Shown: one piece after another, positions 26,924-37,569 of the stretch
Layout of the letters: each line of letters opens with the position of its first letter
Numbering within the stretch: the first letter of the stretch is position 1
Assembly (NCBI RefSeq): GCF_001856665.1
Contig: NZ_CP017781.1
Coordinates: 2,620,001-2,684,000 of the forward strand
Length of the DNA: 64,000 bases
Reading direction: 5' to 3'
DNA from: Rhodobacter xanthinilyticus
GTDB lineage: Bacteria; Pseudomonadota; Alphaproteobacteria; Rhodobacterales; Rhodobacteraceae
Program-made: the position numbers and the translations under genes
Notes under the pieces: model-generated
Told to the model about the DNA's origin: nothing
Databases searched by the model: none
Seen by the model: only the letters and a program-made list of their open reading frames with translations

Positions 26924-27038
26924 CGGGGGCGCTGCCCCCGGACCCCCGGGATATTTGAAGCAAGGCGAAAGGAGATCCCTTCATCTTGCCATAAATATCT
27001 CGGGGTGAGCCCCGCAGGGGCGAGGGGCAGCGCCCCTT
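26924..27038. repeat. Intergenic palindromic element, copy C (sub-type 1)
   Basis: GGGGGCGCTGCCCCC hairpin, then CCCCCGGGATATTTGAAGCA, a short centre, the inverted TTCATCTTGCCATAAATATC and TCGGGGTGAGCC, and then hairpins GCCCCGCAGGGGC and GGGGCAGCGCCCC. It is a complete copy between two convergent genes. The last hairpin ends on the stop codon of urtE and may also serve as its terminator. Confidence 0.75.
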
Positions 27039-27734
27039 TCAGACGCTGACGACCTCGCGCAAGGCCTCGCGGGTGAGCGTTGCCTTGGTGCCCTCCATGG
27101 CCACCGCACCGCGTTTGAGAACATAAAACCGGTCGCCGAGCGCATGGGCGAAATCGAAATATTGCTCGACGAGGACGATCGCCATATCGCCCTTGTCGCG
27201 CAGATATTCGATCACGCGGCCGATCTGCTGGATGATATTGGGCTGGATCCCCTCGGTCGGTTCGTCGAGGAGCAGCAGCTTCGGCTTGGTCAGCATCGCG
27301 CGCGCAATGGCGAGTTGCTGTTGCTGGCCACCCGACAGATCGCCGCCGCGGCGATGCAGGAACTCCTTCAAAATCGGAAACAATTCATAGATCTCATCGG
27401 GGATGAAATGCTCCGAACGCGGCAAGCAGGCGAAGGCGGTCTCCATGTTTTCCCGCACGGTGAGCAGCGGAAAGATCATCCGCCCCTGCGGCACATAGCC
27501 GACCCCGCGCCGCGCCATCGCCTGCGGCGGCACCCGGCCGACTGACGCGCCATCGAGCACAAGCTCGCCCCCCGAGCGCGGATGGGTGCCCGAGATCGCC
27601 TTCAGAAGCGAGGTCTTGCCGACGCCATTGGTGCCCATGATGCAGGTCACCTCACCCGCGCGCGCCTCCATATCGATGCCATGGAGGATCTGCGACCCGC
27701 CATAATGGAGCGTAAGACCTTTTGTTTGCAGCAT
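27039..27734 (-). CDS. urtE: Urea ABC transporter ATP-binding subunit UrtE
   Basis: 231 residues, LivF-like. Walker A GTNGVGKTS (34-42), signature LSGGQQQQLAIARAM, and Walker B LLLLDEPTEGIQPNII are clear; the EGIQPNII stretch is typical of UrtE. With UrtD it powers high-affinity urea import. It is the last gene of the urtABCDE set, 2 nt downstream of urtD. Confidence 0.94.
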   Translation of the reverse strand: MLQTKGLTLHYGGSQILHGIDMEARAGEVTCIMGTNGVGKTSLLKAISGTHPRSGGELVLDGASVGRVPPQAMARRGVGYVPQGRMIFPLLTVRENMETAFACLPRSEHFIPDEIYELFPILKEFLHRRGGDLSGGQQQQLAIARAMLTKPKLLLLDEPTEGIQPNIIQQIGRVIEYLRDKGDMAIVLVEQYFDFAHALGDRFYVLKRGAVAMEGTKATLTREALREVVSV

Positions 27735-27736
27735 TT

Positions 27737-28477
27737 TCAGCGCCCCAGATAAACTTCGATAACCTGCCGGTTGGCGGTGACATGGTCGAGCGAGCCCTCG
27801 GCCAGCACCGAGCCCTCATGCAGCACGGTGACCTTGCAGCCAAGGCGGCGCACGAAGTCCATGTCATGCTCGACCACCACCACCGCGCGGGTTTTCGCGA
27901 GCTCGACGAGCAGCGCCGTGGTCTGTTCGCGCTCGGCGAGCGTCATGCCGGCGGCGGGTTCATCGACGAGGAGCAGCTTCGGCTCCTGCGCGAGCAACAT
28001 GCCGATCTCGAGCCATTGTTTCTGCCCGTGCGACAGTTCCCCGGATTTCCGCGCGAGCTGATCGCCGAGGCCGACCTGGCTCGCCAGCGCCTCGACCTTG
28101 AAATGATCGCCCCGCGAGGGCCGCCAGAAGAGCACCGACCACGGGCCGCGATCGGCCCTGAGCGCCATCATCAGGTTCTCGGCGACCGATTGATCCTCGA
28201 AGACGGTGGGGCGCTGGAACTTGCGGCCGATGCCGATCCGGGCGATCTGCGCCTCGTTCATGCGCAGCAGATTTTGCGATTTCTCGCCCCAGAGCACGCG
28301 GCCCTCATCGGGTTTGGTCTTGCCGGTGACGATATCCATGAAGGTCGTCTTGCCGGCGCCATTGGGCCCGATGATCGCGCGCAGCTCGGCCTCGCCGATC
28401 GAGAAGGACAGGTTGTTGATCGCGCGGAACCCGTCGAAGGTGACGGAAACGCCCGAAACTTCAAGAAGTTGGCTCAT
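27737..28477 (-). CDS. urtD: Urea ABC transporter ATP-binding subunit UrtD
   Basis: 246 residues, LivG-like. Walker A GPNGAGKTT (37-45) and Walker B LLLVDEPAAGMT are present. The signature is SHGQKQWLEIGMLL, the SHGQ variant usual for UrtD. The start overlaps the urtC stop by 4 nt; a longer upstream reading lies within urtC and is rejected. It is the second ATPase of the urea importer. Confidence 0.94.
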   Translation of the reverse strand: MSQLLEVSGVSVTFDGFRAINNLSFSIGEAELRAIIGPNGAGKTTFMDIVTGKTKPDEGRVLWGEKSQNLLRMNEAQIARIGIGRKFQRPTVFEDQSVAENLMMALRADRGPWSVLFWRPSRGDHFKVEALASQVGLGDQLARKSGELSHGQKQWLEIGMLLAQEPKLLLVDEPAAGMTLAEREQTTALLVELAKTRAVVVVEHDMDFVRRLGCKVTVLHEGSVLAEGSLDHVTANRQVIEVYLGR

Positions 28478-29703
28478 TCTACCGCCTCCTCTTCGCGCAG
28501 GCTGCCTTCGCTTGGGCCGAGCGGTGTGCCGCCGCGTTTGGGCGGGCGCAGGCCCTCGAAAAGATCGACGAGCCCTGCCAGCCCCTTCGGCGCGAACAGC
28601 GTGACCAGCACGAAGCTCAGCCCCAAGAGCACCGACCACCAATCGACCCATTTGACGGTGTAGAAGCCGAGCGGCAGGTCCGGCGCGCGCCCGCCGGTGA
28701 ACCAGGTCGAGACGAGCGACACGAAAGCCGCGCCCACCACCGCGCCATAGATCCGCCCGCGCCCACCGATCGCGACCCAGACCGCGAGATAGATCGAAGC
28801 GATCGGCGCGATCTCGGCGGGGTTGATGATGCCGGCCTGCGGGTAATAGAGCGCGCCCGCGATCGCGGCGATGACCGCGGTCAGGGTGAAGACAAAGAGT
28901 TTATAGGTTTCAACGGAGTAGCCAAGGAACCTCACGCGCGCCTCATCATCGCGGATGCCGCGGATCACCGAGCCGAACTTGCCCGAGACGACGAAGGCCA
29001 CCGCCAGATAGCCCAGCGCCAGCGCGCCCGCCGAGGCCCAGAGGAACCACACCGAGACCGCATCCTGGCCCGCGGCCTCGAGACCGGGGATGTTTTGCAG
29101 CCCCGAGAGCCCGTTGTTGCCGCGCAGGCCGGAGTCGTTCTGGAAGAGGTAGAGCGAGAGCGCGAGCGTCATCGCCTGGGTCAGGATCGAGAGATACACC
29201 CCCGTCACCCGCGACTTGAACGCGAACCAGCCGAAGAGAAACGCGAGCACCCCGGGCACCAGCACCACCAGCAGAAGCTGCATCGGCAGCGAGCCCGCGA
29301 AGCTCCACACCAGCGGCAGATCGGAGGAGCCCACGACCCCGAAAATCTGCGTCGCGATCGCGTCTTGCAGCTCCTGCGGCGTCATCGGCAGCACGCCCGC
29401 GGCCGAGGAGAGCACGATCTCGCGGGTGCGCGCATACATCAGCCACATGCCGACCATATAGCCGCCAAGCCCGAAAAACGCGAAATGGCCGAGCGAGAGG
29501 ATGCCGGTATAGCCCCAGATCAGATCCATCGCGATCGCGATCAGACACAGGCACAGCGTCTTGCCCAGCGTCTTGACCATCGAGGTCGAGATCACGCCCG
29601 AGCCATAGGCCTCGGAGAGGAAGGTCACGCCGAGCGTGACCACCGCCAGCACCAGAAGGAAGGTCAGAACCGAGGGGTTCTTGGCGAGAAAGCCGGGTTT
29701 CAT
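28474..29703 (-). CDS. urtC: Urea ABC transporter permease UrtC
   Basis: 409 residues with about ten membrane segments. The LivM-type motif GYTGILSLGHFAFFGLGGYMVG lies near residue 64, and SVETYKLFVFTLTA with the later GGRGRIYGAVVGA are typical of branched-chain amino acid/urea permeases. It pairs with UrtB to form the channel. It lies 3 nt downstream of urtB and overlaps urtD by 4 nt. Confidence 0.94.
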   Translation of the reverse strand: MKPGFLAKNPSVLTFLLVLAVVTLGVTFLSEAYGSGVISTSMVKTLGKTLCLCLIAIAMDLIWGYTGILSLGHFAFFGLGGYMVGMWLMYARTREIVLSSAAGVLPMTPQELQDAIATQIFGVVGSSDLPLVWSFAGSLPMQLLLVVLVPGVLAFLFGWFAFKSRVTGVYLSILTQAMTLALSLYLFQNDSGLRGNNGLSGLQNIPGLEAAGQDAVSVWFLWASAGALALGYLAVAFVVSGKFGSVIRGIRDDEARVRFLGYSVETYKLFVFTLTAVIAAIAGALYYPQAGIINPAEIAPIASIYLAVWVAIGGRGRIYGAVVGAAFVSLVSTWFTGGRAPDLPLGFYTVKWVDWWSVLLGLSFVLVTLFAPKGLAGLVDLFEGLRPPKRGGTPLGPSEGSLREEEAVE

Positions 29704-29706
29704 GGA

Positions 29707-31692
29707 TCAATCCCCCGCCGCGCGGCCCTTGAGCGCGATGATCCCGCGCGGCCGGAACTGGATGAAAACAATGATGAACAGGATCATGTAGGTCTGGGCG
29801 GCGAGCGTATTCGAGGGGTTGAGCCACTCGATGCCCTTTTGCAGCGTGCCGATCAGCCCGGCGCCCGCGAGCGTGCCCCAGATGTTGCCGACGCCGCCGA
29901 CCACGACGGTCATGAAGCTCTGCACGATGTAATCGGCGCCGAGCTCGGAGGTGACCTTGGCGAAGAGCCCGATCGCGACGCCCGCAACCCCGGCGATGCC
30001 CGAGCCGAGCCCGAAGGTAAGCATGTTGATGCGGTCCGGGTTGATGCCCATCGAGGCCGCCATCGAGGGGTTTTGCGTCACCGCGCGGACCTCGAGCCCG
30101 AGCCGGGTGCGCTTCATCACGAAGAGAAAAACCCCAAGGAAAACAAGCGCAAGGACGAAGATCGCGATGCGGATATAGGAGATCGAGACGACATCGTTGA
30201 GCGCCCAGGCGCCGTCAAGCCAGGGCGGCGAGGTGAGCGGGCGGGCCTGGGTGCCGAAGATGTTCTTGAAGATCTGTTGCAGCGCGATCGAGATCCCGAA
30301 GGTCGCGAGCAACGTCTCGAGCGGGCGTTTGTAGAGATGGCGGATCACCAGCCTCTCCATCGCGACGCCGGCGGCGAAGGTCACCAGGAAGGCGAGCGGC
30401 AGCGCGACCAGGATCGAGATCGTGTAGTCGGAGATATATTGCTGCACAACATAGCCGGTATAGGCGCCCAGGGTGATGAACTCGCCATGCGCCATGTTGA
30501 TCACCCCCATCACCCCGAAGGTGATCGCGAGGCCGATCGCGGCGAGGAAGTAGATCGAGGCGAGCGAGAGCGCGTCGAGGCCGAGATCGGCGGCCTGCAT
30601 CGCATCGACCTTGAGGGTGATGCGCTTGAGCGCGGCGGCGGCGGCGGTGGTGACGGCGCGGTCGGGCTCGGCGTAGAGATCGGCGTAGCGATGCGCGGCG
30701 ACCGCGGCGGCAACCTCGTCATCGGTCGCGGCGGCGGGCACTGTGCCCGCGGCCTCGAGCGCGGTATAGGCCGCATCGCGCCGCGCGGGGTCGGCGAGCT
30801 CGGCCAGCGCAACCCCGCCCACCGAGCCCTCGACCACATGCGCCTCGAGCGCCGCGCGCAGCTCGGCCCGCGTCAGCCGCGCGGGCGCAAGCCCTTGATC
30901 GACCAGCAATTGATAGGCTTCATCGGCGGAAATCTCGCGCCCGGGCCGCAGGGTTTGCGCGACATTGCCCTCCGGCGCGGCGGCGAAAGCCTTGCGCGTC
31001 GTGGCCACCAAGGGGTTCAGCGCGGCGCGCAGATCGAGCCCGAGATCGGCGCCAAAGCTCTCGATCGCGGCGACGCGTTTCTCGGTCGAGCTGCCGTAAC
31101 GGATGGTGATCAGCCGCTCGAGCCGGTCCTTCTGGGCGCGCAGCGCGGGGTCGGTCTCGCCCGCGATCGAGGCGCGCAGCGGTTCGAGATGCTCGGCCGC
31201 ACCGACCCGTGCGAGCGCCTCGAGCGCGGCGCGGCGCTTGGCCGGATCGGGGTCGTTGAGCTGAAACGCCACCAGCGCCGAGGAAATCAGCCCGCGCACG
31301 CCGGAATTCGGTTTGAGCTCAGTGATCTCGGCCTTGGCCGCCTCGCCCGCCGCCGCCCCCGTCACCGGATCGCTGAGCGCCCAGCCCGCCGCCGTCTTCT
31401 CGATCAGGAAAAACGCGCCATCCTTGCGCTGGCCGACGCGCTTCTCGGCCCAGGCCTCGAGGAACGCCGCCGCCCCCGGCCCCGAGGCGCCGATCGCTTC
31501 GATCACCGGCCCGATCGTCTGGCGCGAGGGTCTCGCGATCGCCGCGGCATTCTCGGCCAGCACCTTCGCAAGCCCCGAGAGCTCTGGCGTAACTGTTTGA
31601 ATTTCTTGGGGATCCAGAGGCGCAGCCTCCTGCGCGAAGGACGGGAGCGCGAGGCAGATCACCGCCGTCAGCGCCAAGAGAGGGATGCGCAT
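29707..31692 (-). CDS. urtB: Urea ABC transporter permease UrtB with long N-terminal periplasmic region
   Basis: 661 residues. A signal peptide (to about residue 20) is followed by about 350 residues that are Ala-rich and helical, with HEAT-like spacing (for example DPAKRRAALEALARVG). The LivH-type membrane part then starts near residue 375 (ASIYFLAAIGLAITFG, NMAHGEF). UrtB proteins usually carry an N-terminal extension, but this one seems long compared with the roughly 530 residues common elsewhere. GGAGG precedes the ATG. A perfect hairpin separates it from urtA. Confidence 0.92.
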   Translation of the reverse strand: MRIPLLALTAVICLALPSFAQEAAPLDPQEIQTVTPELSGLAKVLAENAAAIARPSRQTIGPVIEAIGASGPGAAAFLEAWAEKRVGQRKDGAFFLIEKTAAGWALSDPVTGAAAGEAAKAEITELKPNSGVRGLISSALVAFQLNDPDPAKRRAALEALARVGAAEHLEPLRASIAGETDPALRAQKDRLERLITIRYGSSTEKRVAAIESFGADLGLDLRAALNPLVATTRKAFAAAPEGNVAQTLRPGREISADEAYQLLVDQGLAPARLTRAELRAALEAHVVEGSVGGVALAELADPARRDAAYTALEAAGTVPAAATDDEVAAAVAAHRYADLYAEPDRAVTTAAAAALKRITLKVDAMQAADLGLDALSLASIYFLAAIGLAITFGVMGVINMAHGEFITLGAYTGYVVQQYISDYTISILVALPLAFLVTFAAGVAMERLVIRHLYKRPLETLLATFGISIALQQIFKNIFGTQARPLTSPPWLDGAWALNDVVSISYIRIAIFVLALVFLGVFLFVMKRTRLGLEVRAVTQNPSMAASMGINPDRINMLTFGLGSGIAGVAGVAIGLFAKVTSELGADYIVQSFMTVVVGGVGNIWGTLAGAGLIGTLQKGIEWLNPSNTLAAQTYMILFIIVFIQFRPRGIIALKGRAAGD

Positions 31693-31713
31693 TCCTGCCT
31701 CCGGTCAGAGAAC

Positions 31714-31737
31714 CGGGAGGGGGGCGCCCCCCTCCCG
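31714..31737. terminator. Perfect 24-bp palindrome between urtA and urtB (partial terminator or mRNA-stabilising stem)
   Basis: CGGGAGGGGGGC followed directly by its reverse complement, lying just after the urtA stop (31747) and before urtB (31692). It has no U-tract on the minus strand, so it may act as a 3' stem protecting the urtA message or as a weak attenuator, giving more binding protein than permease. Confidence 0.6.
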
Positions 31738-31746
31738 CATGTCAGA

Positions 31747-33042
31747 TCAGTAGTTCGACTTCAGCTGAACGCAGGTCTTGGTCTCGGTGTTGTACATCCC
31801 GCAGTCGAGATCTTTCCAATCCGAGTCGAGCACCGCCGATTCGGGCAGGAAATCGGTCCAGGCATCGCCCGGCACCGGGTCGGTCTGCGAGATGATGTCG
31901 AACTGGCCATCGGCCCGGATCTCGCCGATCAGCACCGGCTTGGTCAGATGGTGGTTGGGCAGCATCTCGGCGGTCGAGCCGGTCAGGTTCGGGAATTTCT
32001 GACCGATCATCGCTTCCTCGACCTTGTCGACCTCGGTCGTGCCGGCCTCGGTCACCGCATTCACCCACATGTTGAAGCCGATATAGGTGGCCTCCATCGG
32101 GTCGTTGGTGGTGCGCTTGTCATTGCCGGTGAAGGCGTGCCAGCCCTCGATGAAGGCCTTGTTTTCCGGGGTGTCGGCGCTTTCGAAATAGTTCCAGGCG
32201 GCGAGCTGGCCGACGAGGTTCTTCAGATCGCCCGAGCCCAGACCCGAGAGCTCTTCCTCGCCCACGGAGAAGGCCACGACCGGGATATCCTCGGCGGTGA
32301 TTCCGCTCGCCGCGAGCTCTTTGTAGAAGCCGATGTTGGCATCGCCGTTGATCGTCGAGATCACGCCGACCTTCTTGCCATCAGCGCCCAGCGCCTTCAC
32401 GTCGGCCACGATCTTCGACCAGTCTGAATGGCCGAACGGGGTGTAGTTGACGAAGATATCGTCCTTCGAGATGCCCTTCGAGGTCAGATAGGCCTCGAGG
32501 ATGTTGTTCGTGGTGCGCGGGTAGACATAGTCGGTGCCCAGGAGCGCGAATTTCTCGACGCCGAGCTCGTTGAGGAAGTAATCCACCGCCGGGATCGCCT
32601 GCTGGTTCGGCGCGGCGCCGGTGTAGAACACGTTCTTCGAGCTCTCCTCGCCCTCGTATTGCACCGGGTAGAACATCAGCCCGTTGAGCTCTTCGATCAC
32701 CGGCAGCACCGATTTGCGGCTCACCGAGGTCCAGCAGCCGAAGATCACATCGACATCGTTGACGGTCAGCAGCTCACGCGCCTTCTCGGCAAAGAGCGGC
32801 CAATCCGACGCCGGGTCGACCACGACCGCCTCGAGCTTCTTGCCCAGCACGCCGCCCTTCTTGTTCTGCTCGTCGACGAGCATCAGAACGGTGTCCTTGA
32901 GCGTGGTTTCCGAGATCGCCATCGTGCCGGTCAGCGAGTGCAGCACGCCGATCTTGATCGTGTCCTCGGCGGCGAAAGCGCCCCCCGAGGTGAACAGGGT
33001 CGCGAGCGCGGCGCTCAGCATGAACTTCTTGATGCCAGTCAT
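31747..33042 (-). CDS. urtA: Urea ABC transporter substrate-binding protein UrtA
   Basis: 431 residues. A Sec signal peptide runs to about residue 24 (SGGAFA). The mature protein starts with the family segment IKIGVLHSLTGTMAISE, and VFGCWTSVSRKSVLPV-type residues (here IFGCWTSVSRKSV) and NGLMFYPVQYEG match UrtA, the periplasmic urea receptor. It delivers urea to UrtBC. The start at 33042 has AGAGGGA upstream; the longer in-frame extension is intergenic. It is probably led by its own promoter in the 228-nt gap to ureG. Confidence 0.94.
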   Translation of the reverse strand: MTGIKKFMLSAALATLFTSGGAFAAEDTIKIGVLHSLTGTMAISETTLKDTVLMLVDEQNKKGGVLGKKLEAVVVDPASDWPLFAEKARELLTVNDVDVIFGCWTSVSRKSVLPVIEELNGLMFYPVQYEGEESSKNVFYTGAAPNQQAIPAVDYFLNELGVEKFALLGTDYVYPRTTNNILEAYLTSKGISKDDIFVNYTPFGHSDWSKIVADVKALGADGKKVGVISTINGDANIGFYKELAASGITAEDIPVVAFSVGEEELSGLGSGDLKNLVGQLAAWNYFESADTPENKAFIEGWHAFTGNDKRTTNDPMEATYIGFNMWVNAVTEAGTTEVDKVEEAMIGQKFPNLTGSTAEMLPNHHLTKPVLIGEIRADGQFDIISQTDPVPGDAWTDFLPESAVLDSDWKDLDCGMYNTETKTCVQLKSNY

Positions 33043-33213
33043 TATGTCCCTCTTGGTGAATGCCGGCGCTGTCGCCTGGCTGTTCTTGTTTTCACGGGCC
33101 TCGATCGGCCGCGCCCCAGCCTGGGCTAGGGCGTGCCGCGCCAGCAAGATCTTGCCGCGGCGCGGCATCGCGGGGATGCAAGAGAGGGGGAGGACCGTAT
33201 ACCGTTTGGGCAA

Positions 33214-33227
33214 CAAATGCGCATTTG
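33214..33227. promoter_or_regulatory. Perfect 14-bp palindrome upstream of urtA, candidate operator
   Basis: CAAATGCGCATTTG is perfectly self-complementary and extends imperfectly to GGCAACAAATGCGCATTTGCC. It lies about 170 nt upstream of the urtA start in the only large gap of the urea module. No sigma-54 -24/-12 pair or canonical NtrC site was recognised next to it, so the binding protein is unknown. Confidence 0.4.
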
Positions 33228-33270
33228 CCGAATTTATGGGCGCCAGAACGATCAGAAAGCCGCGATTCGT

Positions 33271-33903
33271 TTACAAAACGTCGGATTCGGCCGCCAGTTC
33301 GAGCCCTCCCTCCCGGGCAAGAAAGGCAACGATCTCCGCGACGCCCCGCCCCTGCCGCAGTTGCGCGAGCACATAGGGCCGCGCGCCCCGCGCCCGCTGC
33401 GTATCGGCCTCGAGCAGCGCGACATCGACGCCCACATAGGGCGCAAGATCGGTCTTGTTGACCACCAGAAGGTCCGAACGCGTCACCCCGGGGCCGCGCT
33501 TGCGCGGGATATCCTGCCCCGCCGCGGTGTCGATCACATAGATCGTCAGGTCCGCAAGCTCGGGCGAGAAGGTCGCCGCGAGGTTATCGCCCCCCGATTC
33601 GATCAACACCAGATCGAGGTCCGGGAAAGCCCCGCTCAACTCGGCGATCGCGGCGAGGTTGATCGAGGCATCCTCCCGGATCGCGGTATGCGGGCAGCCG
33701 CCCGTCTCCACCCCCCGGATCCGCTCGGCCGGCAAAACCTGCGCCCGCATCAGCGCCTCGGCATCCTCGCGGGTGTAGATGTCATTCGTCACCACCGCCA
33801 TCGAGCAGCGATGCGCGAGCGCGCGGCAGAGCTGCTCGGTCAGCGTGGTCTTGCCCACCCCCACCGGCCCACCGATCCCCACGCGCAAAGGTCCCGTCGT
33901 CAT
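33271..33903 (-). CDS. ureG: Urease accessory GTPase UreG
   Basis: 210 residues. The P-loop GPVGVGKTT (12-20), the metal-binding [11 protein letters not shown] segment, and the NKTDLAP guanine motif identify UreG. It hydrolyses GTP while passing Ni2+ to apo-urease in the UreDFG complex. Its ATG overlaps the ureF stop by 4 nt. It is the last ure gene before the gap to urtA. Confidence 0.96.
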   Translation of the reverse strand: MTTGPLRVGIGGPVGVGKTTLTEQLCRALAHRCSMAVVTNDIYTREDAEALMRAQVLPAERIRGVETGGCPHTAIREDASINLAAIAELSGAFPDLDLVLIESGGDNLAATFSPELADLTIYVIDTAAGQDIPRKRGPGVTRSDLLVVNKTDLAPYVGVDVALLEADTQRARGARPYVLAQLRQGRGVAEIVAFLAREGGLELAAESDVL

Positions 33904-34547
33904 GTCTTGAAAATCCTCACATCCAGCGTTTCATGCGCCATCGCCCCGAGCTCCGCCCGGAAGGCCGATTGCGCCAGATCGGCGCGCGCGGCAGCGGCCG
34001 CCCGCACAGACAGATCGGCAATCAGCTCATGCAGACCCGAGAGCACCTTCTGCCCGGCCGATTGTCCCAAAGGTATAAATCTGACCCCCGCAGAGACCAG
34101 GTTTGAGGCGAAGGAATGTTGGAAAAGTGCAATCACCTGCTCCGCCGGCAAAGCCAGATCCCGCCCGGCGCGGGCCACGGCGAGCGGCAGGGGCAGCGGC
34201 GAAAGCCGCTCGCCGCGCATCTCTCCTTGCGCGCGCGAGAAGGCCGCGCCCTGCTCCTCGGTCTCGCGCAACCGCTCCGCCGAGCCCGCCAGCGCCCGCG
34301 CCAGATCGGCCAGTTCGCCCAGATCCTCGCCCCGCAAACCGCAGCCGAGCAGCACCGCATCATTCCACCCCGCGCCATGGGCGAGAATATCCTCGAGCCA
34401 GGCCGCAAGCCCCGACGCGTCCCCGATCTCGCCCGCCGCCACCGCCTGCTCGAGCCCATGGCTATAGGCGAAAGCCCCGGTCGGGAAGGCCGGCGAGAGC
34501 CATTGCACGAGGCTCAAAAGTGCCCGCGCCGCCTCAGGGGTGGACAT
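33900..34547 (-). CDS. ureF: Urease accessory protein UreF
   Basis: 215 residues. The N-terminal [22 protein letters not shown] motif and the C-terminal [16 protein letters not shown]-type end (MAHE..D.RIF) are typical UreF. The protein bridges UreD and UreG during nickel insertion. The start overlaps ureE by 14 nt; a longer reading from the ureE frame region is rejected. Confidence 0.94.
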   Translation of the reverse strand: MSTPEAARALLSLVQWLSPAFPTGAFAYSHGLEQAVAAGEIGDASGLAAWLEDILAHGAGWNDAVLLGCGLRGEDLGELADLARALAGSAERLRETEEQGAAFSRAQGEMRGERLSPLPLPLAVARAGRDLALPAEQVIALFQHSFASNLVSAGVRFIPLGQSAGQKVLSGLHELIADLSVRAAAAARADLAQSAFRAELGAMAHETLDVRIFKT

Positions 34548-35031
34548 GAAACTGCCCCGGCCCGTGGCTATGCCCGCCAAAGCCGTGATCATGCCCCATC
34601 GTCCGGCCCATCCCATAGGCGCCCCCCTCGGGCTGGAACGGCTCGACCGCGGCGACAACCTTGCCGCCAAGCCCCCGCACCATCCCCTCGAGCACATGAT
34701 CGGCCCGGATCACGAGCCGCGTGGGCTCGATCTGACAGGGCGTGTGGCGGTTGCCGATATGCCAGGCGAGCCGCGCCAGATCGCCGGTGATCACCAGCAC
34801 CGGCTCCAGCGCCGGGCGCACCTCGACAAACCGCCCATCGGCCAACACGAAAGCCTCGCCGCCGGTGAGGTTCGTCACCTCCGGCAGATCGACGAGAAAC
34901 CCCGCCCCGCTCGCCGCGATCAGCCGCTTGCGGCGCAGAAACCGCCCCTCGTAATCGAGCGCCACGACATCCGCCGCCCCCGCCCATTTCCCCTTCGGCG
35001 CCACCGCCACCGCCTTCGGAAGATCGCTCAT
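34534..35031 (-). CDS. ureE: Urease nickel chaperone UreE
   Basis: 165 residues. The N-terminal UreE domain and the ferredoxin-like metal-binding domain (LAYHIGNRH-type segment, here LAWHIGNRHTPCQI) are present. The C-terminus ends in a His-rich tail from about residue 147 (HDHGFGGHSHG...HVHP) that binds Ni2+. It supplies nickel to the UreDFG complex. It is divergent from the small opposite-strand gene at 35113, so it probably has its own promoter in the 81-nt gap. Confidence 0.94.
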   Translation of the reverse strand: MSDLPKAVAVAPKGKWAGAADVVALDYEGRFLRRKRLIAASGAGFLVDLPEVTNLTGGEAFVLADGRFVEVRPALEPVLVITGDLARLAWHIGNRHTPCQIEPTRLVIRADHVLEGMVRGLGGKVVAAVEPFQPEGGAYGMGRTMGHDHGFGGHSHGPGQFHVHP

Positions 35032-35112
35032 TGTTTTCCCTTTGTTCTTGTCATTTTCTTAACCTTGTCGCGCGAGAGTGAACATGAACATACCCAGAAC
35101 GGGAGGCTCCAG

Positions 35113-35478
35113 ATGTTCAATCTCAGCCCGGCGGACGAACTCGCCAGCATTCGCGCGGAAATCGCGCGGTTGAAGCGGCGCGAAGCCGAATTGCGCGCCG
35201 CTTATCTCACCGATACCGAGTTGCCGAAAATCGGCCGATGGCATCGGGTCGAAGTCCTGACCCAGCGTGCGAACATCTTCGATCCCCGGCTGTTGCCGGA
35301 GGAAATCCGCAACGACCCCGCCTATCGGCGCGAGCGTGTGACGCATATCCTGCGCTCGACGCGCATAGGCGCCCGCCCGGCCTTCCCGGAACTGGTGGCC
35401 GAAGCGGAGGGCCTGTCGGTCTTCCGCCCCCGCGCGCGGCCGCGCTCGCCCCTGGTCAGAGCGCTTCGCGGCTCCTGA
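35113..35478 (+). CDS. Hypothetical protein inserted on the opposite strand within the ure cluster
   Basis: 121 residues. The N-terminal third (about residues 6-32, ELASIRAEIARLKRREAEL) is a charged amphipathic helix, probably coiled coil. The rest is basic, with many Arg and Pro residues, and no membrane segment or known motif was recognised. GGGAGG lies six bases before the ATG, and codon use matches its neighbours. It is divergent from ureE and convergent with ureC. It has no evident link to urease, so no function is assigned. Confidence 0.7.
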   Translation: MFNLSPADELASIRAEIARLKRREAELRAAYLTDTELPKIGRWHRVEVLTQRANIFDPRLLPEEIRNDPAYRRERVTHILRSTRIGARPAFPELVAEAEGLSVFRPRARPRSPLVRALRGS

Positions 35479-35548
35479 GCCGGATCGGGGGGCGGGCAAA
35501 GCCGGCCCCCCATCGCGCCAGCAACCACCGCGCCCGGGCTTTTCCTGC

Positions 35549-37254
<1,706 letters not shown>

Positions 37255-37255
<1 letters not shown>

Positions 37256-37560
37256 CAGAGCTCTCCCATCACTTTTTGGTTGAATCCGAAGACCTTGCGC
37301 GCCCCCCGATAGGGCACGAGCCGAACCTCGCGGCTCTGGCCCGGCTCAAAGCGCACCGCCGTCCCCGCCGCGATGTCGAGCCGGTAGCCACGCGCCGCCG
37401 CGCGATCGAACTGCAACCCCGGGTTGGTCTCGGCGAAATGATAATGCGAGCCGACCTGGATCGGCCGATCACCGGCATTGGCCACCATCAGCGTGATCGC
37501 CGCGGCGCCTTCATTGAGGGTGATATCGCCCTCGGTAGGAAAAATCTCTCCGGGAATCAT
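37255..37560 (-). CDS. ureB: Urease beta subunit
   Basis: 101 residues. It starts MIPGEIFP, the usual UreB start, and contains [19 protein letters not shown], the hallmark of the family. It is a structural subunit of the (alpha-beta-gamma)3 urease and lies between ureA (9-nt gap) and ureC (1-nt overlap). Confidence 0.97.
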
Positions 37561-37569
37561 CGACTTACC

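Noticed and set aside
29095-32427. 1110-codon plus-strand frame antisense to urtC, urtB and urtA
   Set aside because: Composition is typical of antisense translation (His/Arg/Glu-rich); the minus-strand genes have clear family motifs.
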